Part shown: positions 1 to 10,908 of the stretch, piece after piece
Layout of the letters: each line of letters starts with the position of its first letter
Position numbering within the stretch: the stretch's first letter is position 1
Assembly: GCA_029891385.1 (NCBI GenBank)
Contig: CM057224.1
Location: forward strand, 2,976,001-3,040,000
DNA from: Erythroxylum novogranatense
Taxonomy: Eukaryota > Streptophyta > Magnoliopsida > Malpighiales > Erythroxylaceae
Direction of reading: 5' to 3'
DNA: 64,000 nt
Made by a program: the position numbers and the translations under genes
Notes under the pieces: model-generated
What the model was told of the DNA's origin: nothing
The model's input: only the letters and a program-made list of their open reading frames with translations
Database searches by the model: none

Positions 1-2354
1 GTCTAAATCTTCTGAATCAGGTACTGCTGAATTGATGTTATTGCTGCTACTATTGTTGTCATTTGAGTTGCTACTCTTTGAAGGTTCTATTGCAACAATA
101 GTTGGTTTATTTGGAGCATCTTCTTCTAAAATTTCTGTTGATTTATTATCAACTTACTATTTCCAACTTAAACTTTCATCAAATTCCACATCCCTCTAAT
201 AATGAGCTTTCTAGTTATGGGATTATACAATCGAAAGGCTTTCGACTGAGAGCAGTAACCAAGAAATATGCACTTCTCAGTTTTTCCATCAAGCTTATGA
301 CGATGATGAGAATGTATTAAAGCATAAGCTATACAACCAAAAATTCTCAAATGACTCACCGATGATTTTCTACCTTTTCAAGCTTCAAAAGGTGTCCGAT
401 TCACCACTGCTCTAGTAGGAGAGACATTCAATAGGTAAACTGCAGTTCTAATCGCCTCATCCCAAATTTGATTGGGAAGATTTTGACTTCCTAACATGCT
501 TCTAGCCATTTCTACTACAGTTCGATTCTTTCATTCTGCAATCCCATTTTGCTCTAGAGTATAAGGCGTTGTTAGTTCCCTGTGAATACCATGAGCTTCA
601 CAAAACATGTTAAATTCTTTTGATAAAAATTCTCCACCTCTATCTGTTCGAAGAACCTTTATCTTATTATCACTTTGATTTTCTACCAACGTCTTAAATT
701 TTTGAAAATTTCAAGAGCTTCAGATTGAAACCTCAAAAAATATACCCAACTCATACGACTATAGTCATCAGTTAGCAGCAAAAAATACTTACTTCCACCA
801 AGTGATTTAGTATGTATAGGACCACACAAATCTGCTTGTATAAGCTCAAGGCAACTAGATGCTCTCCATGACTTTCCCACAGGAAACAATCTTCTATGTT
901 GTTTTCCATACATACAACCTTCACAAATATCATTAATTGACTCAAATTTTGGTAAACCAAAAATCATTTCATTTTGACTCAAAAATTTTAACCCCAACAT
1001 TCCCAAGTGTCCGTAACGTAAATGCCACAGCTTAGATTCATCATATTTTTGACTAGTAGCATGAGCATGATCAATATTCGAAATTTCGAGTGGAAACATT
1101 CTATTCATTATTTTAGGAATTTTGGCTATGATGTGACCAGTTTTTTTGCAAGTAATAACACACATTTCATCATTAAACAGAATAGAAAAACCACTATCCA
1201 TCAATTGTCCAACACTCAGTAGATTATGTGCTAAGCTAGGAGCAAATAACACATTTTGGATGAGCTTTGTTTTATCTTCACTTGTATGCATGCCAACAAC
1301 CTTTGCATTCTACCTATATCTACTTGTTATCACTAAGCCAAATCTGTTTTTTGTTTGTCTCATCCAATTCCTTGAAAGCTGACTTGTCTCCCATCATATG
1401 ATGAGAACACCAGTTATCTACAAATTATACAGTGGCATCGTTGCGAGTGATGGCTAATTGAGCCATAAAAAGCATGCTTTCTGCCTCATCCTCCTCCACA
1501 TAGCTAGCTTGATGAGTTTTTTTTTCCAGCAATTAGTTACAATGTGGCCAAATTTATGACAATTGAAACATTGCACTTCACTTTTTCTTCCAGTTCGACC
1601 TTTGCCTCTTCCTCGTCCTCTGCCTTTGTAGCTTCCCCTGCCACGTCCTTAAGCTCCTTGCTCCAAGAATTGGTCATTATGTGTTCTGGGTTCTACCTTA
1701 GCTTGGAAAGCCCTTTCTTCTATCTTTTCTAAGGACTTATTAATCCTTGACTCATAAGATTACAAAGAACCCATTAGTTCATCAAAAGAAAACATAGATA
1801 AATCTTTCGATTCTTCAATCACAGCAACTACATGATCAAACTTAGGCGATAGACTCCTTAACACTTTTGCAACAACAGTTTCATCATTGATATCTTCACC
1901 ATATGCTTTCATTTGTCTTACAATTTCAATACCTTACTAAATATTCTTGCACTAGTTCATTATCCTTCATTAACAATGTTTCAAAATCTCGACGAAGAGT
2001 TTGTAATTTTACAGTAATTACCTTCGAAGAGCCCTGGTATTCCTTCTTCAATGTATCCCACACCTCCTTAGAAGTGTTTGCTGAAGAAATACAAGAGAAA
2101 ATTGTCTCGTGCATTGCTTGTTGAATTAAAAACAAGGCTTTGGCATCTTTTTTCTTGTTTTCACGCAATCTGTCCTCCTCCTTTTGATCAGGATCTGCCA
2201 AATCAACTATTCCATATTCAACCAGATCCCATAACTCTTGAGACCTGAACAGAGTCTTCATTTTGATACTTCAAAACTCATACTTGTCTCCATTGAAAAT
2301 GGGTATGAACGGAGATGAAGTTGAAGACCCAAGTATCGAAGCTGCCAACGCCAT
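1..2354 (-). pseudogene. Ty1/copia gag-pol remnant (copia A), runs off the left edge
   Basis: Read on the minus strand, an ATG at 2354 opens a copia gag. Its typical N-terminal motif is broken by a TGA at about 2276-2278 where relatives have Trp, after which gag continues to 1926 with UBN2-type sequence. Residues typical of a gag-pre-integrase and integrase core follow at 683-1291 (the HLRYGHLG and CEGCMYGKQHR motifs and the LTDDYSRMSW start of the integrase core). The integrase C-terminal part is at 168-359 (IFGCIAYALIHSHHRHKLD, then CIFLGYCSQSKAFRLY). The zinc-knuckle and protease stretch at 1300-1900 is broken by stops and frameshifts. Reverse transcriptase would lie beyond base 1. It is a dead copy that cannot encode a full polyprotein. 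Confidence 0.85.
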
Positions 2355-2437
2355 GACTGCACACTCTCACAATTGTGTTCCCCCCTTCTTATGTTTCTCT
2401 CTGTCTCTCACTCCCTCTTTGGCCCAGGCAAAAGAAT

Positions 2438-2450
2438 GACTCTGATACTA
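2438..2450 (-). promoter_or_regulatory. Primer binding site of copia A (initiator-Met tRNA type)
   Basis: On the minus strand this reads TAGTATCAGAGTC, two changes from the TGGTATCAGAGC consensus of copia primer binding sites. It lies directly inside the LTR end at 2454 and about 85 bp before the gag ATG, as expected. Confidence 0.65.
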
Positions 2451-2453
2451 CAA

Positions 2454-2744
2454 TGTTGAAAATAAAGTAAAGAAACAAAGAGCACAAAGCTGAAATGAAG
2501 TGAAGAAACAGATTACAAAATAGAGAGTAAAAAGGTACTATGAAAGATAAATTACTCTGTAAAAAAAGTGTTGCCTTTTATAGGCTGTACACAATTATTA
2601 GACTCCACTTTTTACTTTACCAGCTACGCCTAAGATTTGGAGATTGCCAGAAGATGAGTAACAAACTAAAAGACTCTTTCAACTGATACTAAAAGACTTA
2701 TTTGACCTCAATGAATAACAGGTATTTTGAATCACTTTCTAACA
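2454..2744 (-). repeat. 5' LTR of copia A
   Basis: About 291 bp bounded by TGTTGAAAAT at 2454 and CTTTCTAACA ending at 2744, giving the TGTT...AACA inverted ends of a copia LTR. It sits immediately outside the PBS. The partner LTR is outside the window, so length and identity cannot be checked against it. It seems to have landed in the 3' end of another copia (2745-3123). Confidence 0.65.
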
Positions 2745-2824
2745 TATGTTTATGTAGAAGAGATCTCTACAACCCTGCCCATACTAATGCCTACATTGAC
2801 CACGACATTTTGAATCAAAGGGAC
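2745..2824 (+). pseudogene. 3' internal end of a plus-strand copia (copia B)
   Basis: About 80 bp ending in a purine-rich tract (TTGAATCAAAGGGAC) just before TGTTG at 2825. This matches the usual polypurine tract and last codons before a copia 3' LTR, and resembles the end of copia D at 34600-34630. The rest of copia B is absent, presumably replaced by copia A or lost. Confidence 0.5.
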
Positions 2825-3123
2825 TGTTGAAAAAAGTTTCAAAATATCTTAAATTTATTGAGGATAAATAAGTCCTTTTTTTAGGTTTGAACGAGTCTTA
2901 ATTTAGTTGTTGTTTTTGTTCCTAATCTATAGGTCATTACCGAGTCCATAGGAAGAGTGAGTACTTTGCTGAATTTGTTGAGAATTTTCTTGAGTTTGTT
3001 GAGTTTGTAAAGTGCCTATAAATAACATTGTTTCTGTTGAATAATATATCTCTTGAAGTATTTTGTTTAGTTGTTCCTCAGTTTTTTCATTAGCACTTTT
3101 TTATGTCTCTATTTTTTCCAACA
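2825..3123 (+). repeat. 3' LTR of copia B
   Basis: About 299 bp bounded by TGTTGAAAAAAG and TTTTTTCCAACA, an almost perfect terminal inversion. A TATAAATA promoter motif lies near 3020. Immediately after it comes Ty3/gypsy coding sequence, so this copia had inserted into the gypsy element. The upstream copy of the expected 5-bp duplication (AGTTG follows the LTR) is missing with the rest of the element. Confidence 0.65.
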
Positions 3124-3477
3124 AGTTGGCAGTCTGATCCTAATATTCAGAAATTGATTCAATAGGTACAGCGAGGAAGGATAATGGTGTTGTTTATCCT
3201 TGGACAAAATATATTCTAAAGTGGAAGGGACGCATTGTGGTGGCAAATTCGAGTATTCTAAGACGGAAATTGATTGAGATTTCCCATGCTTATTCATTGG
3301 GAGGCCATTCAGGATGGCTGGGTACTTATAAACGGATGAGTGTTTATTTTTTTTGGACTATTTGTTCAAAATTATGATGTTGACCAACGAAATAAACATG
3401 AAACAGTTGCACCTCCCAGTCTACTACAGCCTTTACCCATTCCACATCAGGTTTGGACTGATCTCAGTATAGATTTT
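3124..3477 (+). pseudogene. Ty3/gypsy pol fragment: RNase H end and integrase zinc finger
   Basis: The plus strand, with at least one frameshift near 3170, reads as the region joining RNase H and integrase of a chromovirus: YPWTKYILKWKGRIVV, then an H2C2-type stretch with GGHSG, then PHQVWTDLSIDFI at the start of the integrase core. A stop and frameshift lie around 3350-3400. The reading breaks at 3477, where a copia LTR begins. It resumes downstream at 8848 with the C-terminal part of the same protein type; roughly 130 residues of catalytic core are missing between the two. Confidence 0.8.
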
Positions 3478-3911
3478 ATAATCAATCAAGTCACAGATTT
3501 TTTCATCTCTAGATACAACTAGAGTCACTAATCAACTCAAAATACTACAATAATCATTAACAAGATGAAAAATCAAAGAGTTGAGAACAATATCACACTA
3601 AAATTTCAGCAACTTCGACTGAAGATCAGGGCATCTTGGAGATCTCCAAATCCAATCTCCACCGTTAAGAATGAAGAATAACGAGAGAGGAATCTTTGGT
3701 TAAAATTTCAGGAAGATCCAGCAAGAAATCACCATCCGATCGAAGATTAGAAGATTACTGCACAAAGTAGAAATTTTTTTTCTTCTTTCTCTCTCTTCCT
3801 CTCTCTATTCTCTTCCGGCTATCTACTTTACTCTTCTCTTCTTTAGGGTTTAAAACACCCTTATATATGTTAGGCTTTGGGCTCCACTTAGGAGTGGCCC
3901 AAAACCCAACA
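3478..3911 (-). repeat. Truncated 3' LTR of copia C
   Basis: Matches 8171-8615 over its whole length with scattered differences and ends in CCCAACA at 3911. On the minus strand it is preceded by the purine tract GAGGAGGAGATT. It lacks the outer portion corresponding to 7937-8170, so the low-coordinate edge has been deleted together with part of the host gypsy element. Confidence 0.85.
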
Positions 3912-3927
3912 AATCTCCTCCTCACGA

Positions 3928-6900
3928 CTAAGTGGAGGATCTAGCCATACCGGCTATCAAGCAACAAATCTCAAGCTTCTCCTTCGGCAATGCTTTAGTC
4001 ATCATGTCAGCACCATTATCATCTGTATGAACCTTCTCTAGCTCTAGCAACTTGGAATTCACCACATTTCGTATACAATGATACCTAACATCAATGTGTT
4101 TCGACCTTGCATGGAAACCAACATTCTTACCAAGATGAATGACACTCTGGTTATCAAAAAATAACACATACCGATCCTGCTTGAAATCAAGCTCAAGAAG
4201 AAAAGTTTTCATCCACAACAACTCCTTGCAAGCCTCTGTAGCTGCAATAAACTCAGCTTCTGTAGTTGACAAAGCAACACACTTCTGCAATCTTGATTGC
4301 CATGCTATAGCTCCCCCTGCAAACTTGATTATGAAACCTGATGTAGACTTTCGAGAATCAACATCTCCTGCCATGTCTACATCAGTAAAATCAACTAGCA
4401 AAGGTTTATCACCACCAAAACTAAGACTCAAGTCAGTTGTACCTCTGAGATACCTCATAATCTACTTCACCGCATTCCAATGCTCTTTACCTGGATTAGA
4501 GAGAAAACGACTTCTTCAGATTAATCGCATGAGCAATGTCTGGCCTGGTAGACACCATAGCATACATCAAACTGCCAACTGCTGAGGCATATGGAACTTT
4601 CTTCATCTCTTCCTTCTCTTCATCTCTAAAAGGACATTGGTTAACACTCAACCTGAAATGAGGAGCAAGTGGGCTAGCAACAGGTTTAGCCTCAGTCATA
4701 CTAAACCTTTGAAGTACCTTCTTTATGTACTTCTCTTGCGACATGTACAGCTTTCTGGCATCCCTGCAACGAGTAATTCTCATGCTTAAAATTTGCTTGA
4801 TATGACCCAAGTCTTTCATGGCAAAAGACTTACTTAGTTTCTTCTTCAACTCAACAATCCTAGAAGCATTCCTGCCCACAACCAACATATCATCCACATA
4901 AAGTAACAATATGATAAAACATCGTCAGAAAATTTGCGAACAAACACACAGTGATCTCCATAAATCTTTTTATAACCTTGCTCCCCTATAACTGATTCAA
5001 ACTTCTTATACCACTACTTAGGAGCCTGCTTCAACCCATACAAGCTTTTCTTCAGTTTGCACACAAAGTCTTCTTTTCCTTTCACCTTGAAGCCCTCAGG
5101 TTGTTACATGTAAATCTCCTCCTCTAAATCACCATGAAGGAAGCCTGTCTCGACATCCATCTGCTCAATCTCCATATCAAGACTAGCAGCAAAACCAAGA
5201 ATTGTTCGAATAGAAGACATTTTTACAACAGGAGAAAAAATGTCATCAAAGTCAATACCTTTCCTTTGACCAAATCCCCCAACAACCAATCTGGCCTTAT
5301 ACCGTGGCTTTAAACTGTGCTCTTCAGCTTTGATTCTGAACACCCATTTGTTTTTCAAAGCTCTCATGCCCTTAGGCAACTTCACCAACTCATAGGTGTG
5401 ATTTTCATGCAAAGATTTCATCTCATCTTGCACAGCTTCAATCCAATGATCCTTATGCCCATCTTCAATGGCCTCTTCATAACATTCAGGTTCTCCCCCA
5501 TCAGTGAGTAACACCCAATCCTCAGGTGAGTAACGGGAAGAAGGAACATGCTATCTAGTAGACCTCCTAAGTGAAACAGTTGGCTCATCCACAACTTCAA
5601 GAACATGAACATCTACCTCATCAACAACAACATCACCATCAACATTTTCAACATTAACATGCTGATTAGGAACATGATTCTGGACATCATCATGAGCACT
5701 AATATGAGAAATAGGATCAAAATCAATCAGGTTACCAGAACTAGAATGCCCTGGCTTCTCTACCTTATCAATATCTTCAATGGTTTGATCCTCCATGAAG
5801 ATAACATCACGGCCTCTCACAAGCTTCTTCTCAACAGGATCATACAGCCTATAACCAAACTCATCAAGGTCATAACCAATGAAAATGCACTGCCTTGTCT
5901 TGGCATCCAACTTAGACCTCTCATATTTAGGCACATGCACAAAAACTTTGCATCCAAACACTCTTAAGTGGTCATATGAAACATCCTTACCATACCACAC
6001 CTTGTTTGGAACATCACCCTGCAAAACAATAGTGGGAGATAAATTAATGACATGTGCAACTGTTAATACAGCCTCACCCCAAAATGAATAAGGCAACTTA
6101 GCTTCAGAAAGCATGGATATAACTCTCTCCATCAAGGTCCTGTTCATCCTCTCTGCATGAAGGAGTCTTTTGATGTCTAATGCCCATCTGTCTATAGTAT
6201 TCATCAAACGGTCCACAATATTCAGCACCATTGTCAGTGCGAATGCACTTCAGCTTCTTTCCAGTCTCTCGCTCAATGGAAGCCTGAAACTGTTTAAAGA
6301 CCCCCAACACTTGGTCATTGGTTTTCAAAACATAGACCCATAATTTCCAGGAACAGTCATCAATGAAAGAAGAAAAATACAATGCACCCTTCAAAGTCTT
6401 TGTCTTCATAGGACCACACAAATCTGAATGGACCAACTCAAGCAACTCAGTCTTTCTTAAAGGAGGATTAGTCTTAAAAGAAACTCTATGTTGTTTTCCA
6501 GCTAAGCAGTGCTCACACTTTTCTAGTTTAGCACCCTTCAAATATGATAAGTGATTCTTCTTAGCTAACACATTCAATCCTTTCTCACTAATGTGACTAA
6601 GTCTCCTGTGCCATAATAGTGAAGAGTCATTCTCAACTGCATTTACCCTGTCAGTACATACTGAAGTTGTTGTCCAGTATAAGCCAGAACACTTTCTACC
6701 ACGAGCCACCACCAAGGAACCTTTAGTGAGCTTCCACATACCACCACCATTGGTACTCACATAACCCTCATCATCAAGATTGCCAACAGATATCAAGTGC
6801 AAACGAACATCAGGTGCATGCTTAACATTATTAAAAACAAGTTTGGTTCCTGTACCTGTTTGCAACATAATTGTCCCAATGCCAACAACTTTAGAAATAG

Positions 6901-7054
6901 TTTCATTTCCCATATTCAATACCCCATAATCACCTGAAGTATAAGATGAGAAAAAATCCTTCCTTGATGTAACATGAGAACAAGCACCAGTATCTATAAC
7001 CCAACTTGATTCATCACAAACAACCCTAACTAGGTTCTCATCAAGGACTGTCAC
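3928..7054 (-). pseudogene. Ty1/copia pol (protease, integrase, RT, RNase H), copia C
   Basis: Reading from 7054 down: a retropepsin with an intact DTGA site (WVIDTGACSHV); gag-pre-integrase with HRRLSHISEKG and CEHCLAGKQHR; the integrase core with SFIDDCSWKLWVYV and RTDNGAEY; a frame change near 6100-6230; and the integrase C-terminus (LRVFGCKVFVHVP, IFIGYD). Then come the RT start (5104-5514, NKWVFRIKAE, FSPVVKMSSIRTIL), the RT active-site block (MLLYVDDMLVV at 4909) and RNase H to 3928 (STSGFIIKFAGGAIAWQS, ALSTTEAEFIAATEA, DNQSVIHL, HIDVRYHCIR). Catalytic motifs survive, but at least four frame breaks kill the polyprotein. This is the best preserved copia in the window. Confidence 0.9.
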
Positions 7055-7111
7055 AAGGTCTTCTTTAGTGGCAATAGCAACACAATTCTCATTGTCATTC
7101 TCTTTCTTTTC

Positions 7112-7813
7112 TTACTTGCCTTTGTTGCCTTTCTTCTCTTTCTTCAACTTCCAGCAATTTTTCTGCAAGTGCCCTTTCTTATCGCAGTAAAAGTACTTAA
7201 CATCTTTGTATTTGCCTTTGGATTTACTTCGACTCTGCTCTCTGTTTTGAGAACCTCGGTTGTTATTTCTCCCCCTAGAGGTAGTCACTAAGACATCTGT
7301 CGAAGAGGAATCCTGAGACTTTCTTTTCATTTCTTCATTCAATACACTACTCTTGGCAAGATCCATAGAGATAACACCATCCGGAGCAGAATTTGACAAT
7401 GAAGATCTAAAAATTTCCCAAGAGTCTGGTAAAGAGCCAAGGAGAAATAAACCCTGTATTTCTTCATCGAATCTAATCCCCATTGCTGAAAACTGATTCA
7501 TAATTCCCTGGAAGTTATTCAAGTAATCTATCATAGGAGTCCCATCACTATACTTCAAAGCTAACATCTGCTTTATTAAGAACATCTTGTTGTTCCCAGT
7601 CTTTCGAGTATACAGCTTCTCAAGCTGCTCCCACAAATTCCGAGCATGTGTCTCACCAGAAATATGATTCAACACATTGTCGTCAACCCATTGTCTGATA
7701 AAACCACATACTTGTCTATGCATCAAAGTCCATTCTTCACCCGATTTATCATTAGGCTTTTCAGTGACAAATACTGGTAAGTGAAAATTCTTCACATAAA
7801 GTAGATCCTCCAT
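7112..7813 (-). pseudogene. Ty1/copia gag of copia C
   Basis: A 233-codon open frame from ATG 7813. It has a UBN2-type capsid region (residues about 50-140, including ETHARNLWEQLEKLYTRKTG and LGSLPDSWEIF), a basic Ser/Arg-rich segment and a C-terminal zinc knuckle. The knuckle reads YFYCDKKGHLQKNC, so the first of its three Cys ligands appears replaced by Tyr. The open frame stops at 7112 and pol resumes at 7054; in intact relatives gag and pol are one frame. Confidence 0.88.
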
Positions 7814-7920
7814 CTTGCCCTTCTAAAGAGCATAATTGGCGCCATTCAAAGTAACCATCCTACTAATGTTGACAACTTACATTGTTCACCAAAATCACAA
7901 CCACAAATATCCCAAACCAA

Positions 7921-7934
7921 AAGCTCTGATACCA
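7921..7934 (-). promoter_or_regulatory. Primer binding site of copia C
   Basis: The minus strand reads TGGTATCAGAGCTT, an exact match to the initiator-Met tRNA primer site of copia elements. It lies two bases inside the LTR end at 7937. Confidence 0.85.
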
Positions 7935-7936
7935 CT

Positions 7937-8615
7937 TGTTGGGAAAGCAGGTGTCGGTCACGCAGCGGCAATAAACCAGAACCAATCAACCTTTTCCTGT
8001 GTGAACAATCACAATCAATCCAAAAGAAAAACAACAGCCAACAAACTCACCAATACACGAAATTAAGCAGCAAGAAATAAATAACACAGGCAACTTTTTA
8101 CGTGAAAAACCTTCTTCAATGTGAGAAAGAAAAAATCACGGGACCTAGTCCAGTAAAGAAAAACTCCACTATAATCAATCAAGTTACAGAGTTTTTCACC
8201 TCTAGATACAACTAGAGTCACCAATCAACTCAAAATTCTACAATAATCATCAACAAGATGAAAAATCAAAGAGTTGAGAACAATATCACCCTTAAAATTT
8301 CAACAAATTCGACTGAAGATTAGGGCACCTTGGAGATCTCCAAATCCAATCTCCACCGTTCAGAATGAAGAATAACGAGAGAGGAATCTCTGGTTAAATT
8401 TCAGGAAGATCCGGCAAGAAATCACCATCCGATCAAAGATTAGAAGATTACTGCTCAAAGTAGAAAATTTTCTTCTTCTTTCTCTCTCTTCCCTCTCTCT
8501 TCCTCTCTCTATTCTCTTCCGGCTATCCATTCTACTCTTCTCTTCTTTAAGGTTTAAAACACCCTTATATATGTTAGGCTTTGGGCTCCACTTAGGAGTA
8601 GCCCAAAACCCAACA
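7937..8615 (-). repeat. Complete LTR of copia C, shared with a second internal copy
   Basis: 679 bp bounded by TGTTGGG and CCCAACA. On its low side lies the PBS and gag of copia C, so it acts as that element's 5' LTR. On its high side (8616 on) the minus strand carries a polypurine tract and the RNase H tail of another copy, for which this LTR is the 3' LTR. A TATA-like TTATATATG/CATATATAAGG lies near 8567-8576. Confidence 0.85.
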
Positions 8616-8820
8616 AATCTCCCCCTCACGACTAAGTGGAGGATCTAGCCATACCGGCTATCAAGCAACAAATCTCAAGCTTCTCCTTCGACAATGCTTT
8701 AGTCATCATGTCAGCACCATTATTATCTGTATGAACCTTCTCTAGCTCTAGCAACTTGGAATTCACCACATTTTGTATCCAATGATACCTAACATCAATG
8801 TGTTTCGACCTTGCATGAAA
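8616..8820 (-). pseudogene. Second copy of the copia C RNase H C-terminus
   Basis: About 205 bp nearly identical to 3912-4116, encoding the last RNase H residues on the minus strand (HIDVRYHWIQNVVNSKLLEL, then the MMTKAL motif). It begins directly at the LTR with its own purine tract (GAGGGGGAGATT). It ends abruptly at 8820, where sequence switches to the terminal bases of an LTR. The copy is the remnant of a second internal region in tandem with copia C. Confidence 0.85.
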
Positions 8821-8847
8821 ATTAGGAGTGGCCCAAAACCCAATACA
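8821..8847 (-). repeat. Stub of a third LTR end of the copia C tandem
   Basis: About 27 bp (TTAGGAGTGGCCCAAAACCCA and a few bases) match the terminal bases of the LTRs at 3911 and 8615. Gypsy coding sequence starts right after it. The stub therefore looks like the outer 5' edge of the whole copia insertion, its LTR reduced to the last bases by deletion. Confidence 0.65.
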
Positions 8848-9636
8848 CCTTTCATTCATCCAGTAACATTAGCCCATTTCAGGTCATTTATGGTGTCCCT
8901 CCCCCGATGTATACACCTTACTTTGCCGGTGATTCTTCGATTTTAACAATGGACCAAGTTATGGTTGATAGAGAGGCCATGTTGGAAATTTTATGGTTTC
9001 ATTTACAACGAACTAGCAACAGGATGAAACAAATAGCTGATAGACATCATTCAGAGAGAACATTTGAAGTTGGCGATTTTGTATACTTGAAATTATAGTC
9101 GTATAGACAACAAAGTATTCATAACCACCAATCCCGGAAGTTAGTTGCTCTTTTCTACGGGCCTTTCCGAATTTTTCAAAAGATTGGGTCTGTGGCGTAC
9201 AAATTGGAGTTACCTGAGGATAGTGGAATCCACCCAACTTCTCATGTTTCTCCGTTGAAACGTCGGGTTTCGGATTCTAACGTCTCCGTTGTATTGCCAC
9301 CATCCTTGAATTTTATCCTGTGTGTTCCAGACGCAGTGTTGGACAGACGATTAGTCAATCTTCATAACCGTCCGACGATTCAAATCTTGGTGCAATGGTC
9401 CTCTTCAAAGGACAATGACACTTCTCGAGAGTTCTTGTATGACATCCAACATAGGTTTCCAGATGCAAACCTTGTGGATAAGGTTCTTGAGGGAGGAGCA
9501 ATTGATAGGAGTAATAGTTGATGAAGTGAAACGAAGCTACGGGAGGAAGAAGACGATCGAGACATTTAACCAAAATGAGGTCATAGAGAGTCAGGAACAA
9601 TCATTGTTAATAAGAATACATCGTAGCATAGATTAA
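8848..9636 (+). pseudogene. Ty3/gypsy integrase C-terminus and chromodomain (chromovirus)
   Basis: The plus strand resumes the gypsy protein: SPFQVIYGVPPPMYTPY, then REAMLEILWFHLQRTSNRMK and the GDFVYLKL motif, a stop at about 9097, then GPFRIFQKIGSVAYKLELP and HPTSHVSPLKR. The C-terminal region (RRLVNLHNRPTIQILVQW) is chromodomain-like, as in chromoviruses. An open frame continues to about 9636. The upstream half of this integrase lies at 3124-3477 across the copia insertion. No matching gypsy LTR was recognised. Confidence 0.82.
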
Positions 9637-10507
9637 TTGATGAAATATACATGTACTGTTGTAAATGGATATGCTCTAATGGTTACAATAGCCGTTATTA
9701 GAGTCATTGGAGCAGTGAATGAGGTAGAATGGAAAATAACAGATTACATTAAATATCTCTAAATCCCTTAGAAGAAGTTGAGGTGATTGAAGTAGCAGCA
9801 GAAACAATAACAGAGAGATCACTCACCGCAGAAAGTATTTAAGCCGAGTTTCCTGAAAGAGTATCTCTCAAATAGTTGTGTTAGTGGAGTACAATGAAGA
9901 GGAGCCGCACTAACTCAAACTCAATATGAAGAATCATAAGTAAATGTCATATATTGGAAATCACAAAGTACATCACAAATTTTTGTAGAACTTATATTAG
10001 GCCAAACTAAATTACAAGATGACAATTGTTCCTACAAAGATACAACTTTGAAACATAATTGTAAGTGGTTCGATTATGCTGCTGATGCATACAATGAAGG
10101 CAATGATAAAGTTGAAATTGATGAACATCATCTAAAACCGTATGACATGTTTGTAAAAAATTCCAAACATCTTTAGCACATTCAAAAGTTTAACTTAGTA
10201 AGATGATTGATAGAGAATATTTGGATAATTGTATCCGTTACCTTATAAGGCCTTATGGGGTAGCAAAATGATATCAGAGCTACTAGATAATGGCCTAGGT
10301 TTGCCCAACGTCGCGAGGTCGAATCCTAAAAAAATAATTTGAGAATGGAACCGTTGTCAATCCATTACCTTGTATCTGTTACCTTGTAAGCCTGAAATTA
10401 CACGAACCGTGCATTGGAAATATAGTTTATGAATTCAAATGTTGATTACATTATTGGCAGAGGCACTGCTGGTCGACACTTAGCAGCAGCTCTTTTTTAG
10501 AGGTTCC
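9637..10507. other. Intergenic or unrecognised retroelement 3' region
   Basis: No credible gene. Some of this may be the 3' non-coding part or LTR of the gypsy element, but no second copy exists in the window to prove it. A SINE-like A-box/B-box pair lies at 10255-10330 and the target site of the gag-only element (GTTCC) ends the stretch. Confidence 0.4.
10255..10330 (+). repeat. Possible tRNA-derived SINE head (A and B boxes)
   Basis: GGGGTAGCAAAATGATATCAG resembles an RNA polymerase III A box region, and GAGGTCGAATCCT about 45 bp later resembles a B box (GGTTCGANNCC with one base changed). This spacing fits a tRNA-derived SINE. No clear poly(A) end or duplication was found, so it may be chance or an old fragment. 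Confidence 0.3.
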
Positions 10508-10854
10508 TGTAGTTTCTAGCTATCTAACGTTTAAAGACAACCGAAGATTATACAGAAAAGTTTGAGAGAGAAACTAGAGTGAGAAAGCTTTTTACAAACA
10601 AGGGAGAACATAGTATTATAAACTTAGCAATTACTGAGTTTTTTTCTCTTATTGTTCGAAGTGTCTATTACAACTGAGATTGTAAGAGTATTTATAGCAA
10701 CTCAATCCTAACTGTTTTCTAAGTGTTCTTGATTTCTTGACGTCTTGATTTCTTGACTTCTTTTATTCTTTACGTTGTCTTTACTACATTCGTTATTGCA
10801 TGGCTGAAGCATGTACGTCCTTTATGTCTGAATTTATGAGACACTGTTACTACA
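10508..10854 (-). repeat. 3' LTR of the gag-only element
   Basis: 347 bp, roughly 94% identical by eye to the partner LTR at 11911-12256, with about twenty differences. Ends are TGTAG and CTACA. A TATTTATA-type motif lies inside (near 10690), as for LTR promoters. Confidence 0.9.
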
Positions 10855-10908
10855 ATCTCCTCCTTGGATCAGAAATTCAGCTTCTGAAACTCCTCAATTG
10901 TTCAAATC

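Noticed and set aside
10262..10330. tRNA gene at the A/B-box pair
   Set aside because: No cloverleaf can be folded and the acceptor stem is absent; at most a SINE head.
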